Assembly (NCBI GenBank): GCA_964599875.1
Contig: CAZRHE010000004.1
Location: 28,242-92,241 of the forward strand
Source of the DNA: RGIG4097 sp964599875
Lineage (GTDB): Bacteria > Bacillota > Clostridia > Christensenellales > CAG-917
Direction: 5' to 3'
DNA: 64,000 bases
Positions 33,751 through 42,147 of this stretch are shown here, in pieces. Positions within the stretch are counted from its first letter, which is position 1; each line of letters starts with the position of its first letter. The notes beneath the pieces are model-generated. The model ran no database searches and was not told the origin of the DNA. It was given only the letters and a program-made list of their open reading frames with translations. The translations under genes and the position numbers were made by a program.

Positions 33751-33789
33751 CCGTATACGGTTGCGCGATTGCGCGCGATGATATATAAT
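33751..33789 (+). promoter_or_regulatory. Promoter with upstream palindrome for the 33819 operon
   Basis: TTGCGC (33761-33766), 17 bp, TATAAT (33784-33789). A 10-bp palindrome CCGTATACGG (33751-33760) abuts the -35 box and may bind a regulator. Confidence 0.5.
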
Positions 33790-33818
33790 CTTTTTACCAA
33801 TTATTCAGGGGGAGTAAC

Positions 33819-34577
33819 ATGCTCATTTACGGTTGCGTAACTGTCCTATTTTTATGCGTATTCGCGCTGGGCATATATCTTATGCGCGGTCGCATTTTGA
33901 TTGCAAACAGGCTTCTGTTTTTGCTTTCCATACTCATACTATCCGTGAAAGTCATACAATTCGCTTACTACGCGGCGACGGGCAATATTACGCATTATCC
34001 CGTTGAATTCAGCACTCTCACTTGTATCGTGCTTCCTATAGTCGTGTTTGCGGACAAAAAACACGTTGCCTATCCTTTCGTGACTTACGCGGCGTTTATG
34101 TCGGGAGTTTTGTTCAATTTGTTCTTCTTCATCGGACAAGACACCTTTATCGCCCTGCGCAAGAGTGAATTGTGGCTCCTTCTCAACCTGCTCGTTCACG
34201 ACGCTCTTTTGTTCTGCTCCCTCATCATGATGGGCAACTTCAAATTCGACAGAAAAATCGCGTGGCAACTTCCTCTCGGCTCGGCGGTTTTCGTGGGATG
34301 GGCGTTTATTGCGAAATATCTCATCGGTTACGATAGCGAAATATACACCGTCCGTATCCTCGAAGCGACGATTTTCGACAACGTTTGGAATCCCGAAATC
34401 AACGTCTGGACGACCACTCACCCCGATTGGGCGGCATCGGACGCATTCTTGCCTATTTACTACGTCGTTATGGGCGTTCTAATCATCGCCTCTTTCTACG
34501 TCGTGTACGAACTCAACAAATACATCTACAAATACGACAGAGTTGACGAATACTATCTCGATAAGGAGGAATACTGA
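33819..34577 (+). CDS. Hypothetical multi-pass membrane protein, possibly TIGR02206/YwaF-like
   Basis: 252 residues with about six to seven hydrophobic helices from residue 2 to 232 and a charged C-terminus (KYDRVDEYYLDKEEY). The pattern of polar residues in helices (HYPVEFSTLTC, NLLVHDALLF) resembles the YwaF/TIGR02206 family of uncharacterised membrane proteins, but the match is by eye only. GGGGAGTAAC precedes the ATG. The stop overlaps the next start (TGATG), so it works with the following anchored protein. Confidence 0.6.
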   Translation: MLIYGCVTVLFLCVFALGIYLMRGRILIANRLLFLLSILILSVKVIQFAYYAATGNITHYPVEFSTLTCIVLPIVVFADKKHVAYPFVTYAAFMSGVLFNLFFFIGQDTFIALRKSELWLLLNLLVHDALLFCSLIMMGNFKFDRKIAWQLPLGSAVFVGWAFIAKYLIGYDSEIYTVRILEATIFDNVWNPEINVWTTTHPDWAASDAFLPIYYVVMGVLIIASFYVVYELNKYIYKYDRVDEYYLDKEEY

Positions 34578-35608
34578 TGCATACCCATACCAGTGACAAA
34601 ACAAAAGCGTTTGAAGGCATCTTCGTATCCATTCTCGTGATAGCGATTTTCGTGACCTCTATCGCCATTTTCGGGCTTGCGGAAAGAGAAGTCGACCTCA
34701 CTCCCCGCTCCTACACCTCCTTTGAAAGTTTGGGCGTCCGTCCCGACGAAGAATCTTTGGATTTAGGAGAAATCCCCACCGACGTCGCCGCTCTCAAAGA
34801 TTTTGCGATTATGCTCTACAACCTCGGCGGCACGAACGCAAAAAACGCGGAAGCGCTTGCGGCACACTGCAATTGCCAAATGAAAATGGACGTCGCAAAC
34901 ACTCTCAACTACGTGGATATAGACGCGGCGATTATCAAAACGCAAGAAGAATTTTTCCGCATAGACTATCGTCTTGAACGCGACCTTCCCTTTGCGGAAG
35001 CAATGGGCGGCTTAGCAAAATTAGTGGACATGATTTTGACCGAGAGATTCTACACCAACACGGATATGGATTATCTCGTTTATCAAAAGGTCAAAAACTC
35101 CGCTATCGACGAAAACAACGCTCCTTATGCGGTCTGGGACGACCCCAAGGACGTACCGAAAGAAGAGAATCGCGAAGTTCCCGTCTACAACAGCACGCAA
35201 GACGGCGTTTTCGAAGTCATCGCATACACCCCTAACGCGGACGCGATTCAAAACGTTTCGGTCGAGTACGTCGAAAGCGAAGAGGGCAATTATTACAGCG
35301 TCAAAATTCAATTCGACCCCAGAAACGAACTCCTCGTATCGAGAGTTATCGATTCAATCCGCACGGGCTCGATGGATAAAAACGCCTATTACAGCAAAAT
35401 CAACTACGACTTCGAAATATGGGACAACGGTTATTTCAAATCCGTTACGATAGGCGAAAATTGGAACGCACACGCAATGGGAGTGAGCCTCTTCGGTTTC
35501 AATACCGAATCCCTTTACAACTGGACTTTCAGTTACAACGAAGACGACGCAGACCCCTCTGCGTACAAGGATTGCGTGGATGCAAAGACAATGATTTTGG
35601 GTGAATAA
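34577..35608 (+). CDS. Hypothetical membrane-anchored extracytoplasmic protein
   Basis: 343 residues. A single helix at about 14-34 (GIFVSILVIAIFVTSIAIFG) anchors about 300 extracytoplasmic residues rich in Asp, Glu and Asn. A first half is helical (AALKDFAIMLYNLGGTNAKN), a second is beta-rich (VEVIAYTPNAD-like strands, FDPRNELLVSRVI). I do not recognise a family or active site. One-base overlap with the upstream membrane gene; a strong terminator follows. Confidence 0.65.
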   Translation: MHTHTSDKTKAFEGIFVSILVIAIFVTSIAIFGLAEREVDLTPRSYTSFESLGVRPDEESLDLGEIPTDVAALKDFAIMLYNLGGTNAKNAEALAAHCNCQMKMDVANTLNYVDIDAAIIKTQEEFFRIDYRLERDLPFAEAMGGLAKLVDMILTERFYTNTDMDYLVYQKVKNSAIDENNAPYAVWDDPKDVPKEENREVPVYNSTQDGVFEVIAYTPNADAIQNVSVEYVESEEGNYYSVKIQFDPRNELLVSRVIDSIRTGSMDKNAYYSKINYDFEIWDNGYFKSVTIGENWNAHAMGVSLFGFNTESLYNWTFSYNEDDADPSAYKDCVDAKTMILGE

Positions 35609-35617
35609 AAATCCGTA

Positions 35618-35652
35618 TTAAAAAAAGCGTGGCAACCGCCACGCTTTTTTTA
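35618..35652. terminator. Bidirectional terminator between the 34577 gene and the nitroreductase gene
   Basis: AAAAAAGCGTGGC-AACC-GCCACGCTTTTTT, a 13-bp perfect stem flanked by A and T runs; serves both convergent genes. Confidence 0.9.
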
Positions 35653-35662
35653 TGCCGTTTTC

Positions 35663-36319
35663 TTAAATCCAACCGATATTATCTACGCCCGAGCCCACTT
35701 CGAAATGATATTTGACGATGCCAAGATCTGTTTTTGCATAAAAGCCCAAACCCGCTTTCGCGCCGACTTTGCCCTCGTGATAGGTAAACGTGAACTTCTG
35801 TTGATTCATAGCCGTAGGCGCAAGCAACGCGCTCTTGACACCGTTTACAAACCATGCGGGAGGATTTTGCGCCTCCATGACTTGCTCGATAGGTTTCGAC
35901 TTGTGCCGGGTGCCCTGCGTCGCGCCGTAGCCGAGTGCGATAACGACGTGCAATTTTTCCCCTTTGTTCACTTTGAAAGCCGTCTTAACCTTCTTGTAAC
36001 TCATCGCAACCCAGCAGGTATTAAGTCCGAGTGCTTGAGCAGTGAGCGCGATATGCTCGCCGTAGTAGCCCGCCTTTTCCTCTTCTCCGCTCTTGCAAAC
36101 GAGTGCGATATAGTTTTTGACTCCCGAAAACTTGCCGTAATGCGCCATCATGGAATCAAACGCCGCGGGCTCGTCGAATACGAGTTGAATATGCAGTCCG
36201 CTTTTTGCGTTACATTCGTCCACGACCGCTTGCAGTTTTTCGCGTACGTCTTTTTCGATTGCCTTGTCCAAGTAACTTCTGACCGCGTGTCTTTCGCCGA
36301 TTGCCTTTTGATAATCCAT
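35663..36319 (-). CDS. Nitroreductase family protein
   Basis: 218-residue FMN-dependent oxidoreductase. RHAVRSYLDKAIEKD at the N-terminus supplies FMN-phosphate contacts; GEHIALTAQALGLNTCWVAM (about 87-106) is the family helix and ALGYGATQGTRHKSK the C-terminal FMN loop. GAGGTGAAAT precedes the ATG. It lies downstream of marR but behind marR's terminator, and a copy of the marR operator stands in its upstream region, so it is probably a MarR-controlled stress enzyme. Confidence 0.9.
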   Translation of the reverse strand: MDYQKAIGERHAVRSYLDKAIEKDVREKLQAVVDECNAKSGLHIQLVFDEPAAFDSMMAHYGKFSGVKNYIALVCKSGEEEKAGYYGEHIALTAQALGLNTCWVAMSYKKVKTAFKVNKGEKLHVVIALGYGATQGTRHKSKPIEQVMEAQNPPAWFVNGVKSALLAPTAMNQQKFTFTYHEGKVGAKAGLGFYAKTDLGIVKYHFEVGSGVDNIGWI

Positions 36320-36384
36320 ATTTCACCTCTAATATTTAATTCTATTACGTTTTCGTCCGCGCGATGATTTGCGCGAAGAGAATT

Positions 36385-36399
36385 CCTAACACTGTTAGG
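36385..36399. promoter_or_regulatory. Second copy of the MarR operator, upstream of the nitroreductase gene
   Basis: CCTAACACTGTTAGG, a 15-bp palindrome with a single central base, identical in its 13-bp core to the one at the marR promoter. I could not assign -35/-10 boxes for this gene with confidence. Confidence 0.75.
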
Positions 36400-36409
36400 C
36401 ATATCCGCC

Positions 36410-36436
36410 TACAAAAAGCAGACGTTTTCGTCTGCC
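36410..36436 (-). terminator. Terminator of marR
   Basis: GCAGACG (36418-36424), TTTT loop, CGTCTGC (36429-36435), with TTTTTG following in the minus direction. It directly follows the marR stop codon and separates marR from the nitroreductase. Confidence 0.8.
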
Positions 36437-36844
36437 TTATTTGAGTAGTTTTTTGAGAAGTGCAATTAGGGTTTTCGCCTCCTCTTCCGTGAAATCGGCA
36501 AGCATAGGCTCTACGACTTCGTTTATGTGTTTGAGTCGGACTTTTATCGCGTTTTCTCCGTCCGCGGTCAATTTGATTATGACCTTTCTCGCGTCGTCTT
36601 TTGCCGCCTCGCGCTTGACGTAATTTTTCTTTTCGAGGGTATTCAACGCACTTGCCACCCTTGCGGTCGAAACGTTCATCGCTCTTGCAAGGTCGCCCGC
36701 AGTCACGTCGCCGTCGCTCTCCGTGAGTATTCGCAAAATCAAAAACATACCTCTCGAGCCGTCGTCGATAAGGTCGATGAGTTTTTTCCAGTTGCCCGTT
36801 TTGCACAAACAACGTATATCTTCTTGAACAGAATAAAAATCCAT
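36437..36844 (-). CDS. MarR-family transcriptional regulator
   Basis: 135 residues, winged helix-turn-helix: DVTAGDLARAMNVSTARVAS (about 45-64) then LNTLEKKNYVKREAAKDDAR with the DxR wing. The N-terminus (CLCKTGNWKKLID) and C-terminal helix (ADFTEEEAKTLIALLKKLLK) form the dimer interface. Autoregulation is likely: a palindrome covers its transcription start. The same palindrome precedes the nitroreductase gene. The two Cys residues near the N-terminus (CLC) could sense oxidants, which is speculative. Confidence 0.9.
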   Translation of the reverse strand: MDFYSVQEDIRCLCKTGNWKKLIDLIDDGSRGMFLILRILTESDGDVTAGDLARAMNVSTARVASALNTLEKKNYVKREAAKDDARKVIIKLTADGENAIKVRLKHINEVVEPMLADFTEEEAKTLIALLKKLLK

Positions 36845-36860
36845 TATCTCATCCTATTTG

Positions 36861-36903
36861 CTAACACTGTTAGGATTATACAACGCCAATGCGCATAAGT
36901 CAA
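36861..36903 (-). promoter_or_regulatory. marR promoter with palindromic operator over the start site
   Basis: Minus strand TTGACT (36903-36898), 17 bp, perfect TATAAT (36880-36875), then the palindrome CTAACACTGTTAG (36861-36873) where transcription should begin. Confidence 0.85.
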
Positions 36904-36936
36904 TAAGGATAACGCAATTTATCCTTTTTTACATCG

Positions 36937-38712
36937 TCAAATCATCACGAAAATCACGAATATCGCGTTGACCGCAAGCGCAAGTAGCGTAGGGACGATT
37001 TCGAGAAGTTTGTTTTGCTTTTTGCTCATAGGCGGAATTTCCGCGCTCATCTCCTCGTATTCGACGTATGCGCGCATATATTGCTCTCTTGAAAGTATCG
37101 CGTAGGGATAGCAGGACACAGCGCAGGCAATCGTAAACGACAGCATGGTGAATATGGCGAGATAAATTTGTCCCGTCCCTCTATATAGCACCGCGTAGCC
37201 CGCGACTTTCAGCGTAGTGACGACCGCATAGATAAGGAAGGATATCGTGCCCGATTTTTTGAGGAATTTTGCAAGATTTCTTTCTCTCTCTTCGGTTGCA
37301 AGGAAAAGATTTTCGTTGCCCTTCGGTTTGATTTCTTCAAGGAAAATGGACGAGGTCTTCGCCGCATATTTTGCATACACCGCGATAAGCACGACGAGTG
37401 CGACGGACGAGGCGTAGTCTATGTAGGAATAAAGGGCGAATCCTTCTCTGACGCCGAAAACGAAATCCACGCCGCTTGCGTCCGTCAGGATAACTCTATA
37501 AAGCGCACCGAAAATGCCGACGGACAGCGTGGAAACCTTGTCGAGATACTCCGCCGTCGCACCCACCTTTTCGCCGACCGCAAACGCTATATTGCCCGCA
37601 ATCGAAAGCACGACTTTCGTCACCATAAGCCAAACGCAGAAATACGCAAGTCCGAGAAGGACGTACGCTTTCTTTTGAGAACTTTTCGGGGAAAGCAACA
37701 CTCGTTTCTTGTCGTTATACTTGGGCAGTTTGTCAACGTTTGAGATGAAGGAATACGCCTGCAAAACGAACACGATAAACGCACTCGTCCAAACCGATTT
37801 CACCTCGTAATTCGTGAAAGAGAAATAAAGCGTCCCCGCCAAGAACACGAGAGAAAGCGTCATTTGCAAAACCGAATGTACGACGGATACCGTGAGGGTG
37901 TGACGGTCGTATTCGCCGAAATGTTTGAAAGTGAAATAGGAATAGGATATCGCAAGGAACAAGAACAAAATTTCAAGCACCGCAAAAACGATAGTCCAAA
38001 CGGACGCACCGCCCGCAAGCACCGTGCCTATGAATCTTGCACCGAGCCCCGCGCCCACGGTTTCGCCGTTAACAAGCAAAACGGGAGTATAAAACATCAA
38101 AATCGCACTTATAAACCCTACGATTGAGTAAATTGGCAAATATGCAAGACGGTAATCGGTAGGCACGCGCAAGCGTTTTTTGCCCTTTGCCGCTTCCGCC
38201 GCCTCGGTGAGTTCGTCGTCTTCGAGAAGTTCGGATTCGCACTCGATGTTTTCCCAGTTGACCCATTCGAGTTTCTCCGCCGCCTTTTCTTTATTCTCGC
38301 GCACGGGTTCGGATTTTACTTCCTTCTTCTCCTCTTTTTCCGTCGGCGCGCTGATATCGACGTGCGTGATTTTCGCAGACGTCGTCGTGGTTTCGCCGTG
38401 AGCAAGCACGGGGGATTCCACCTTTTCTTTTCTCACGCCGAGATGAGGGGGTATCGCCTTTTCGGTTTTGAGAGACGCACCGCTGTCCTTTGCAAATTGC
38501 GGGGCACCGTTGTCAAGTTCCGCGATTATGACTTCGTCCTCGGAGTAAAGCGACTCGCTGGGCATGCCGTAGCGGTTGCCGTACAGCACGCTGTCGTCCG
38601 CCTTTTGGATTTTGATTTTTATGAGTGAATGGCAAACTGGACAAGTAATCGAAGTGTTTCCCTCCTCGAATCTTATCACGTTTCCGCATATAGGGCAAAG
38701 AACCTTTTTCAT
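36937..38712 (-). CDS. Zinc-ribbon polytopic membrane protein
   Basis: 591 residues. The N-terminus is a zinc ribbon (CPICGN...CPVCHS, residues 5-27). A long acidic/Lys linker (to about 180) follows, then about ten hydrophobic helices grouped between residues 190 and 590. ATG 38712 (MKKVLCPICGN) is chosen because GGAGAGGAT abuts it; the long frame from 38769 would pass through the promoter. Family unknown; the zinc ribbon plus membrane bundle layout recalls the zinc-ribbon proteins near 1191-2360. Monocistronic. Confidence 0.7.
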   Translation of the reverse strand: MKKVLCPICGNVIRFEEGNTSITCPVCHSLIKIKIQKADDSVLYGNRYGMPSESLYSEDEVIIAELDNGAPQFAKDSGASLKTEKAIPPHLGVRKEKVESPVLAHGETTTTSAKITHVDISAPTEKEEKKEVKSEPVRENKEKAAEKLEWVNWENIECESELLEDDELTEAAEAAKGKKRLRVPTDYRLAYLPIYSIVGFISAILMFYTPVLLVNGETVGAGLGARFIGTVLAGGASVWTIVFAVLEILFLFLAISYSYFTFKHFGEYDRHTLTVSVVHSVLQMTLSLVFLAGTLYFSFTNYEVKSVWTSAFIVFVLQAYSFISNVDKLPKYNDKKRVLLSPKSSQKKAYVLLGLAYFCVWLMVTKVVLSIAGNIAFAVGEKVGATAEYLDKVSTLSVGIFGALYRVILTDASGVDFVFGVREGFALYSYIDYASSVALVVLIAVYAKYAAKTSSIFLEEIKPKGNENLFLATEERERNLAKFLKKSGTISFLIYAVVTTLKVAGYAVLYRGTGQIYLAIFTMLSFTIACAVSCYPYAILSREQYMRAYVEYEEMSAEIPPMSKKQNKLLEIVPTLLALAVNAIFVIFVMI

Positions 38713-38740
38713 ATCCTCTCCTAATCTATGATTTTGATAA

Positions 38741-38769
38741 ATATTATCATCGCGCGCGAAAATTTTCAA
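38741..38769 (-). promoter_or_regulatory. Promoter of the zinc-ribbon membrane protein gene
   Basis: Minus strand TTGAAA (38769-38764), 17 bp, TAATAT (38746-38741), then GGAGAGG and ATG 38712. Confidence 0.65.
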
Positions 38770-38857
38770 TCAAAACGGCATACTTTTTTGCGCGACACAA
38801 TATCTTGTCCCTTTTCGACGTTTTTCGACAATAACGCGCATAGCGCGCGCCGAAGTT

Positions 38858-38890
38858 ATTAAAAAGCCTCCCATTAAAGGGAGGCTTAAA
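38858..38890 (-). terminator. Terminator of the lipase-like lipoprotein gene
   Basis: AAGCCTCCC and GGGAGGCTT pair around a short AT loop, with a T run (TTTTTAATAAC) in the minus direction. Confidence 0.8.
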
Positions 38891-38901
38891 TTCGGATTTT
38901 A

Positions 38902-40347
38902 TCAACCGAGAGCGTCTATTTTTTCAAATATGAAGTCTTTGAGCAAATCCCACTTTGCACCGACGTCCATGTGTCCGGACCCTTCGATTTCATAAATCTT
39001 GTCCGACGATATGCTCGAATAGGTGTTTCCGCCGATAGACGCATAGTAAGGCACGGTGCCGTCCCCTTGTTTTGCGCAACCATTGTCGGTGAGAAGTGCG
39101 TAGGTATCCGTTTCGCTATCGTAGGTAAGCCCCGTAAGCGTAGAAAGTCCCGTGCCGACGACGTAGTAACTATTGACGTATTCGGACGCCAATTTGCCGT
39201 CCACGAAAAGAGAATCGTAATAACTCTCGATTTCCGCCGCGGCTTTTTTGAGTTTATATCCGTCGGGGCTTGCGTAGTCCCCTTCCCCCGCGACGATTTT
39301 GTTGCCGTCCTCGTCAAGATAATACGCCCAATCTCTCGTGAGATAGAAGTCGTAAATTTCTTCCTTTGTCGTCAACGCTTTTCCGTCCACCACTATTCCG
39401 CAATTTCCGTCTTCGTATTGCGCGGACGAAAGGAATTGATAGGAGGGCACGAGATGCATAAGTCCGATATTGTTGAAGAGGAAATCGCCGAGGGTGTCGA
39501 GGAAAGGCGCGACGGTGGATTTTATGCTATCCATATCGATATTCATTTCTTCAGCCGTTTCTTCGGTCAAGAAACCGCTCAAAAATCTTTCCATATATTC
39601 AAGCGGGCAAGTGAGTGCGGCAAGTGCATCGAAAGAGCCGAGAGTCGCGGGTGCGAATCCCATATAAAGTTTGGTCTTATTGCGGTTTTCTTCGCTTCTC
39701 GAAAGATAACTGTTGACGACGGGCCCGCCCATGCTGTGGGACATAAGGATTACTTCGTCGTATCCCTTATCCGCTATATACTTTTCAAGTTTTTCGCCTG
39801 CGTCCGCGGGAGAAAGTCGCCAGTCGTAATTGAAAACGGACACTTCGTACTTATCCCCGTATCTCTCTGATATGTTTTCCACAAACGGCTTGTATATCCC
39901 GAATACGCCGTAACTTATATCCATAAGTCTACCTTTCTTGTCGACGGGATAATCGTTTGCGGGGATTATGTTGGGATTGTAAGAATTGCCGTCTTGGTCG
40001 AGAGTCAAATCGTAGAGTATAGACCCCGGAGTGTACATGATTGCATCGACGACTAAAGCCATTACTCTGCTGATTTCGGGCTCGAGCACCGCCATAATTT
40101 TGCCCAAATCGAGTGCGCCCTCTTCGTTCATCGCGTCTTCGTAAATGGAAAACTCCGTCCTGAAAGGCTCCCAAACGGCGGTCTGTGTTTCGCTGTCGTA
40201 AAGTCCGCCCGAGAAAAGAGCGGTCGTATAAATTATTCCGCGTTTAGGTTCGGACGCGGGGACGTCGTCGTTGCAAGCGACGAATCCGACGGCTGAAACA
40301 ATCAAAACGAGTGCAAGCAGTATTGCCGTTAAATTTTTCTTTTTCAT
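38902..40347 (-). CDS. LCAT/lipase-like alpha/beta-hydrolase lipoprotein
   Basis: 481 residues. Signal peptide with lipobox GFVAC (Cys near 25), so membrane-anchored outside the cell. The fold resembles lecithin:cholesterol acyltransferase-like lipases: nucleophile Ser in LMSHSMGGPVVNSYL, catalytic Asp in KQGDGTVPYYAS and His in GSGHMDVG near the C-terminus, in the right order and spacing. NYDWRLSPADAGEKL before the Ser is a family hallmark. ATG 40347 has AGAGGAAAGTT upstream. It probably hydrolyses or transfers acyl groups of extracellular lipids. Confidence 0.82.
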   Translation of the reverse strand: MKKKNLTAILLALVLIVSAVGFVACNDDVPASEPKRGIIYTTALFSGGLYDSETQTAVWEPFRTEFSIYEDAMNEEGALDLGKIMAVLEPEISRVMALVVDAIMYTPGSILYDLTLDQDGNSYNPNIIPANDYPVDKKGRLMDISYGVFGIYKPFVENISERYGDKYEVSVFNYDWRLSPADAGEKLEKYIADKGYDEVILMSHSMGGPVVNSYLSRSEENRNKTKLYMGFAPATLGSFDALAALTCPLEYMERFLSGFLTEETAEEMNIDMDSIKSTVAPFLDTLGDFLFNNIGLMHLVPSYQFLSSAQYEDGNCGIVVDGKALTTKEEIYDFYLTRDWAYYLDEDGNKIVAGEGDYASPDGYKLKKAAAEIESYYDSLFVDGKLASEYVNSYYVVGTGLSTLTGLTYDSETDTYALLTDNGCAKQGDGTVPYYASIGGNTYSSISSDKIYEIEGSGHMDVGAKWDLLKDFIFEKIDALG

Positions 40348-40377
40348 AACTTTCCTCTTATCATAAGTTATAAAAAA

Positions 40378-40406
40378 AGTATACACCCTATCGGGCGTCT
40401 TTTCAA
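40378..40406 (-). promoter_or_regulatory. Promoter of the lipase-like lipoprotein gene
   Basis: Minus strand TTGAAA (40406-40401), 17 bp, TATACT (40383-40378), ribosome site AGAGGAAAG, ATG 40347. Confidence 0.75.
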
Positions 40407-40439
40407 GAAAAAAATTTTAAGCGCGCTTTAATCTTTTTA

Positions 40440-40474
40440 AAAATGCGAAACGGACGATGTTTTCGTCCGTTTCG
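40440..40474 (-). terminator. Terminator of the exonuclease-radical SAM operon
   Basis: CGAAACGGACGA (40446-40457) and TCGTCCGTTTCG (40463-40474) form a perfect 12-bp stem followed by CATTTTT on the minus strand. Confidence 0.85.
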
Positions 40475-40507
40475 GCAGTTGATGCGTTCGTTTTGTATAC
40501 TTAAAGG

Positions 40508-41194
40508 TCAATATCCGCGAAGTCCCGTGATTTTGACTTTCCCGCTAAAAAGGTCGAGCCATTTCTCCGCCGTATCGCGAGGCACTTCGGTGTAGCCGTG
40601 AGAAAGGCACTCGTCCCCGTCTTTGTAGCGTTGAAGAAAATACTTGTCCGCCCCGTCCACGAAAGACGCTATCGCTCTCATATCGCTCTCCGTGTGAAAC
40701 TCCGCCATAATCGTCGTGCGAAATTCGTATCCGATTCCGGCGGTTTTGAGAAAGTTTGCGGTTTCCTGTATCTTTGAAAAATCCAGTTTTTGCACGCCTG
40801 CCGTCGAGGCGTATTTTGCAGGACTATTCTTCACGTCCATAGCGACGTAGTCCACGAGTTTTTCACCGACGAGATTTTTTACGACGTCGGGTTTCAGTCC
40901 GTTTGTGTCAAGTTTCACTTGAAATCCGAGGTCTTTTAACTTGCGGCAAAAATCCGCAAGGTCGGGTTGCAAGGTAGGCTCTCCCCCGGACACGCACACG
41001 CCGTCCACGACGTTTTTGCGCGCGATAAGATAATCGAACACCTCGTCCGTCGAGATTGAAGCCGCTCTTCCTGTCGCCAGTGTGCCGTTGTGACAAAACG
41101 GACAGCGGAAGTTGCAGCCGGGACAAAAGACCGTGCAAACGATTTTGCCGTCCCAATCCACCATAGAAAATTTTTCGAATCCGCAAATTTCCAT
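40508..41194 (-). CDS. Anaerobic RNR-activating-like radical SAM protein (NrdG2 type)
   Basis: 228 residues. Radical SAM cluster CNFRCPFC (CxxxCxxC, about residues 27-34) after FSMVDWDGKIVCTVF, the opening typical of the TIGR02495 class of anaerobic ribonucleotide reductase activators; SGGEPTLQPDLADF binds SAM. Such proteins install a glycyl radical on a partner. No nrdD or other glycyl-radical enzyme gene is in the window, so the partner is unknown. It is translated just after the exonuclease (one base between), with GGAGCGGAA as ribosome site. Confidence 0.85.
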   Translation of the reverse strand: MEICGFEKFSMVDWDGKIVCTVFCPGCNFRCPFCHNGTLATGRAASISTDEVFDYLIARKNVVDGVCVSGGEPTLQPDLADFCRKLKDLGFQVKLDTNGLKPDVVKNLVGEKLVDYVAMDVKNSPAKYASTAGVQKLDFSKIQETANFLKTAGIGYEFRTTIMAEFHTESDMRAIASFVDGADKYFLQRYKDGDECLSHGYTEVPRDTAEKWLDLFSGKVKITGLRGY

Positions 41195-41195
41195 A

Positions 41196-41948
41196 TTATT
41201 CCGCTCCTCCGCCTACGGGGCGTTTCTTTCCCCTGCGATTACGTTTGCGTCTGTATTGCTCCGAATTTTTGTTATCCTTTTTCTCCCTCGATTTCGAGTT
41301 TGACGAAGATTGCACAGCCGTTTTTTCGGGCTTTTTCTTCTTCTTTTTGGGCATATGCTTTTTTGCCTCTCCGATAGAGTGCGGGTGCGATTCGACCATT
41401 TGTTCGAGTGTTTTCCCCGCCCTCTTGCAAATCGCCTCGGTGACGAGCATGGTTATATGCGCGTCGTCCGAACTCTTGTGCGGAGTGAGCCCCTCTATAT
41501 CCACTTCGTATTCCGCAATCATCTTTTCAAGAGCAATTTGATTTTTCTCGTCGAAAAGTTCTTGGCATATGCGTTGTACGTCTACGTAGCCGAAATTGAA
41601 ACACGGCATGTGATAGCGACAGCATGCGTAATTCAAAAATCGCGCGTCGTTGCCGATTGAAAATCCGACGACCTTGCGTCCGTTTGCGGTCACGAGTTTT
41701 TTGATTATATCGTAAAAATTGGGAAAACTCTTTTGCGCTCTAAATTCGCTGACGGGATATGCAAGCGAAATGCCTTCGTCCGCGTTATCTTCTTTTTGTT
41801 TCCACGGTCCCGTATGGAAATAGGACTGCGGATTGATGAGGATATCTTTTTTTTCTATTACGTTAAAAAGCGCGTCCGTGAGGACGTAGCCGAAACTGCA
41901 GATACTTCTGCCTTCACTACATTCTATGTCCAAAAATAAGTAATCCAC
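41196..41948 (-). CDS. DEDDh 3'-5' exonuclease with Lys/Arg-rich tail
   Basis: 250 residues. RNase T/DnaQ-like fold: LDIECSEG (DxE, about 6-8), GNDARFLNY (second Asp), and HKSSDDAHITML (HxxxxD) complete the DEDDh set. The last 55 residues are a basic, disordered tail (KKHMPKKKKKKPEK, YRRKRNRRGKKRP) suited to nucleic-acid or ribosome binding. The start is GTG 41948, six bases beyond a TATACT box and without ribosome site, so the mRNA seems leaderless. Likely RNA or DNA trimming; substrate unknown. Confidence 0.82.
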   Translation of the reverse strand: MDYLFLDIECSEGRSICSFGYVLTDALFNVIEKKDILINPQSYFHTGPWKQKEDNADEGISLAYPVSEFRAQKSFPNFYDIIKKLVTANGRKVVGFSIGNDARFLNYACCRYHMPCFNFGYVDVQRICQELFDEKNQIALEKMIAEYEVDIEGLTPHKSSDDAHITMLVTEAICKRAGKTLEQMVESHPHSIGEAKKHMPKKKKKKPEKTAVQSSSNSKSREKKDNKNSEQYRRKRNRRGKKRPVGGGAE

Positions 41949-41954
41949 GGCGAT

Positions 41955-41983
41955 AGTATATCACATCGCCGCTTCCCTTTCAA
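41955..41983 (-). promoter_or_regulatory. Promoter of the exonuclease operon, leaderless type with GTG start
   Basis: Minus strand TTGAAA (41983-41978), 17 bp, TATACT (41960-41955), six bases to GTG 41948. Confidence 0.7.
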
Positions 41984-42061
41984 CTGTTTTGAGCCGTCCC
42001 GCGGCTATTCTCGCAATTTGCCGAGATACGCGATTGCCGAGTGAAACGGATTTCTTTTATA

Positions 42062-42093
42062 TAAAAACGAGGGCGGTGTACGCACCGCCCTCG
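42062..42093 (-). terminator. Terminator of the 42148 lipoprotein gene
   Basis: CGAGGGCGGTG-TACG-CACCGCCCTCG, an 11-bp perfect GC-rich stem (42068-42093), followed by TTTTTAT on the minus strand. Confidence 0.9.
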
Positions 42094-42147
42094 CCTTTCT
42101 CGACGCGGGAGAACTTTGCGCCGAGAAACAGGGGAGAAATTATGTGA

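Noticed and set aside
38902..40347. PHB depolymerase or cutinase as an alternative call
   Set aside because: The NYDWRLSP segment before the catalytic Ser and the overall order fit LCAT-like lipases better.
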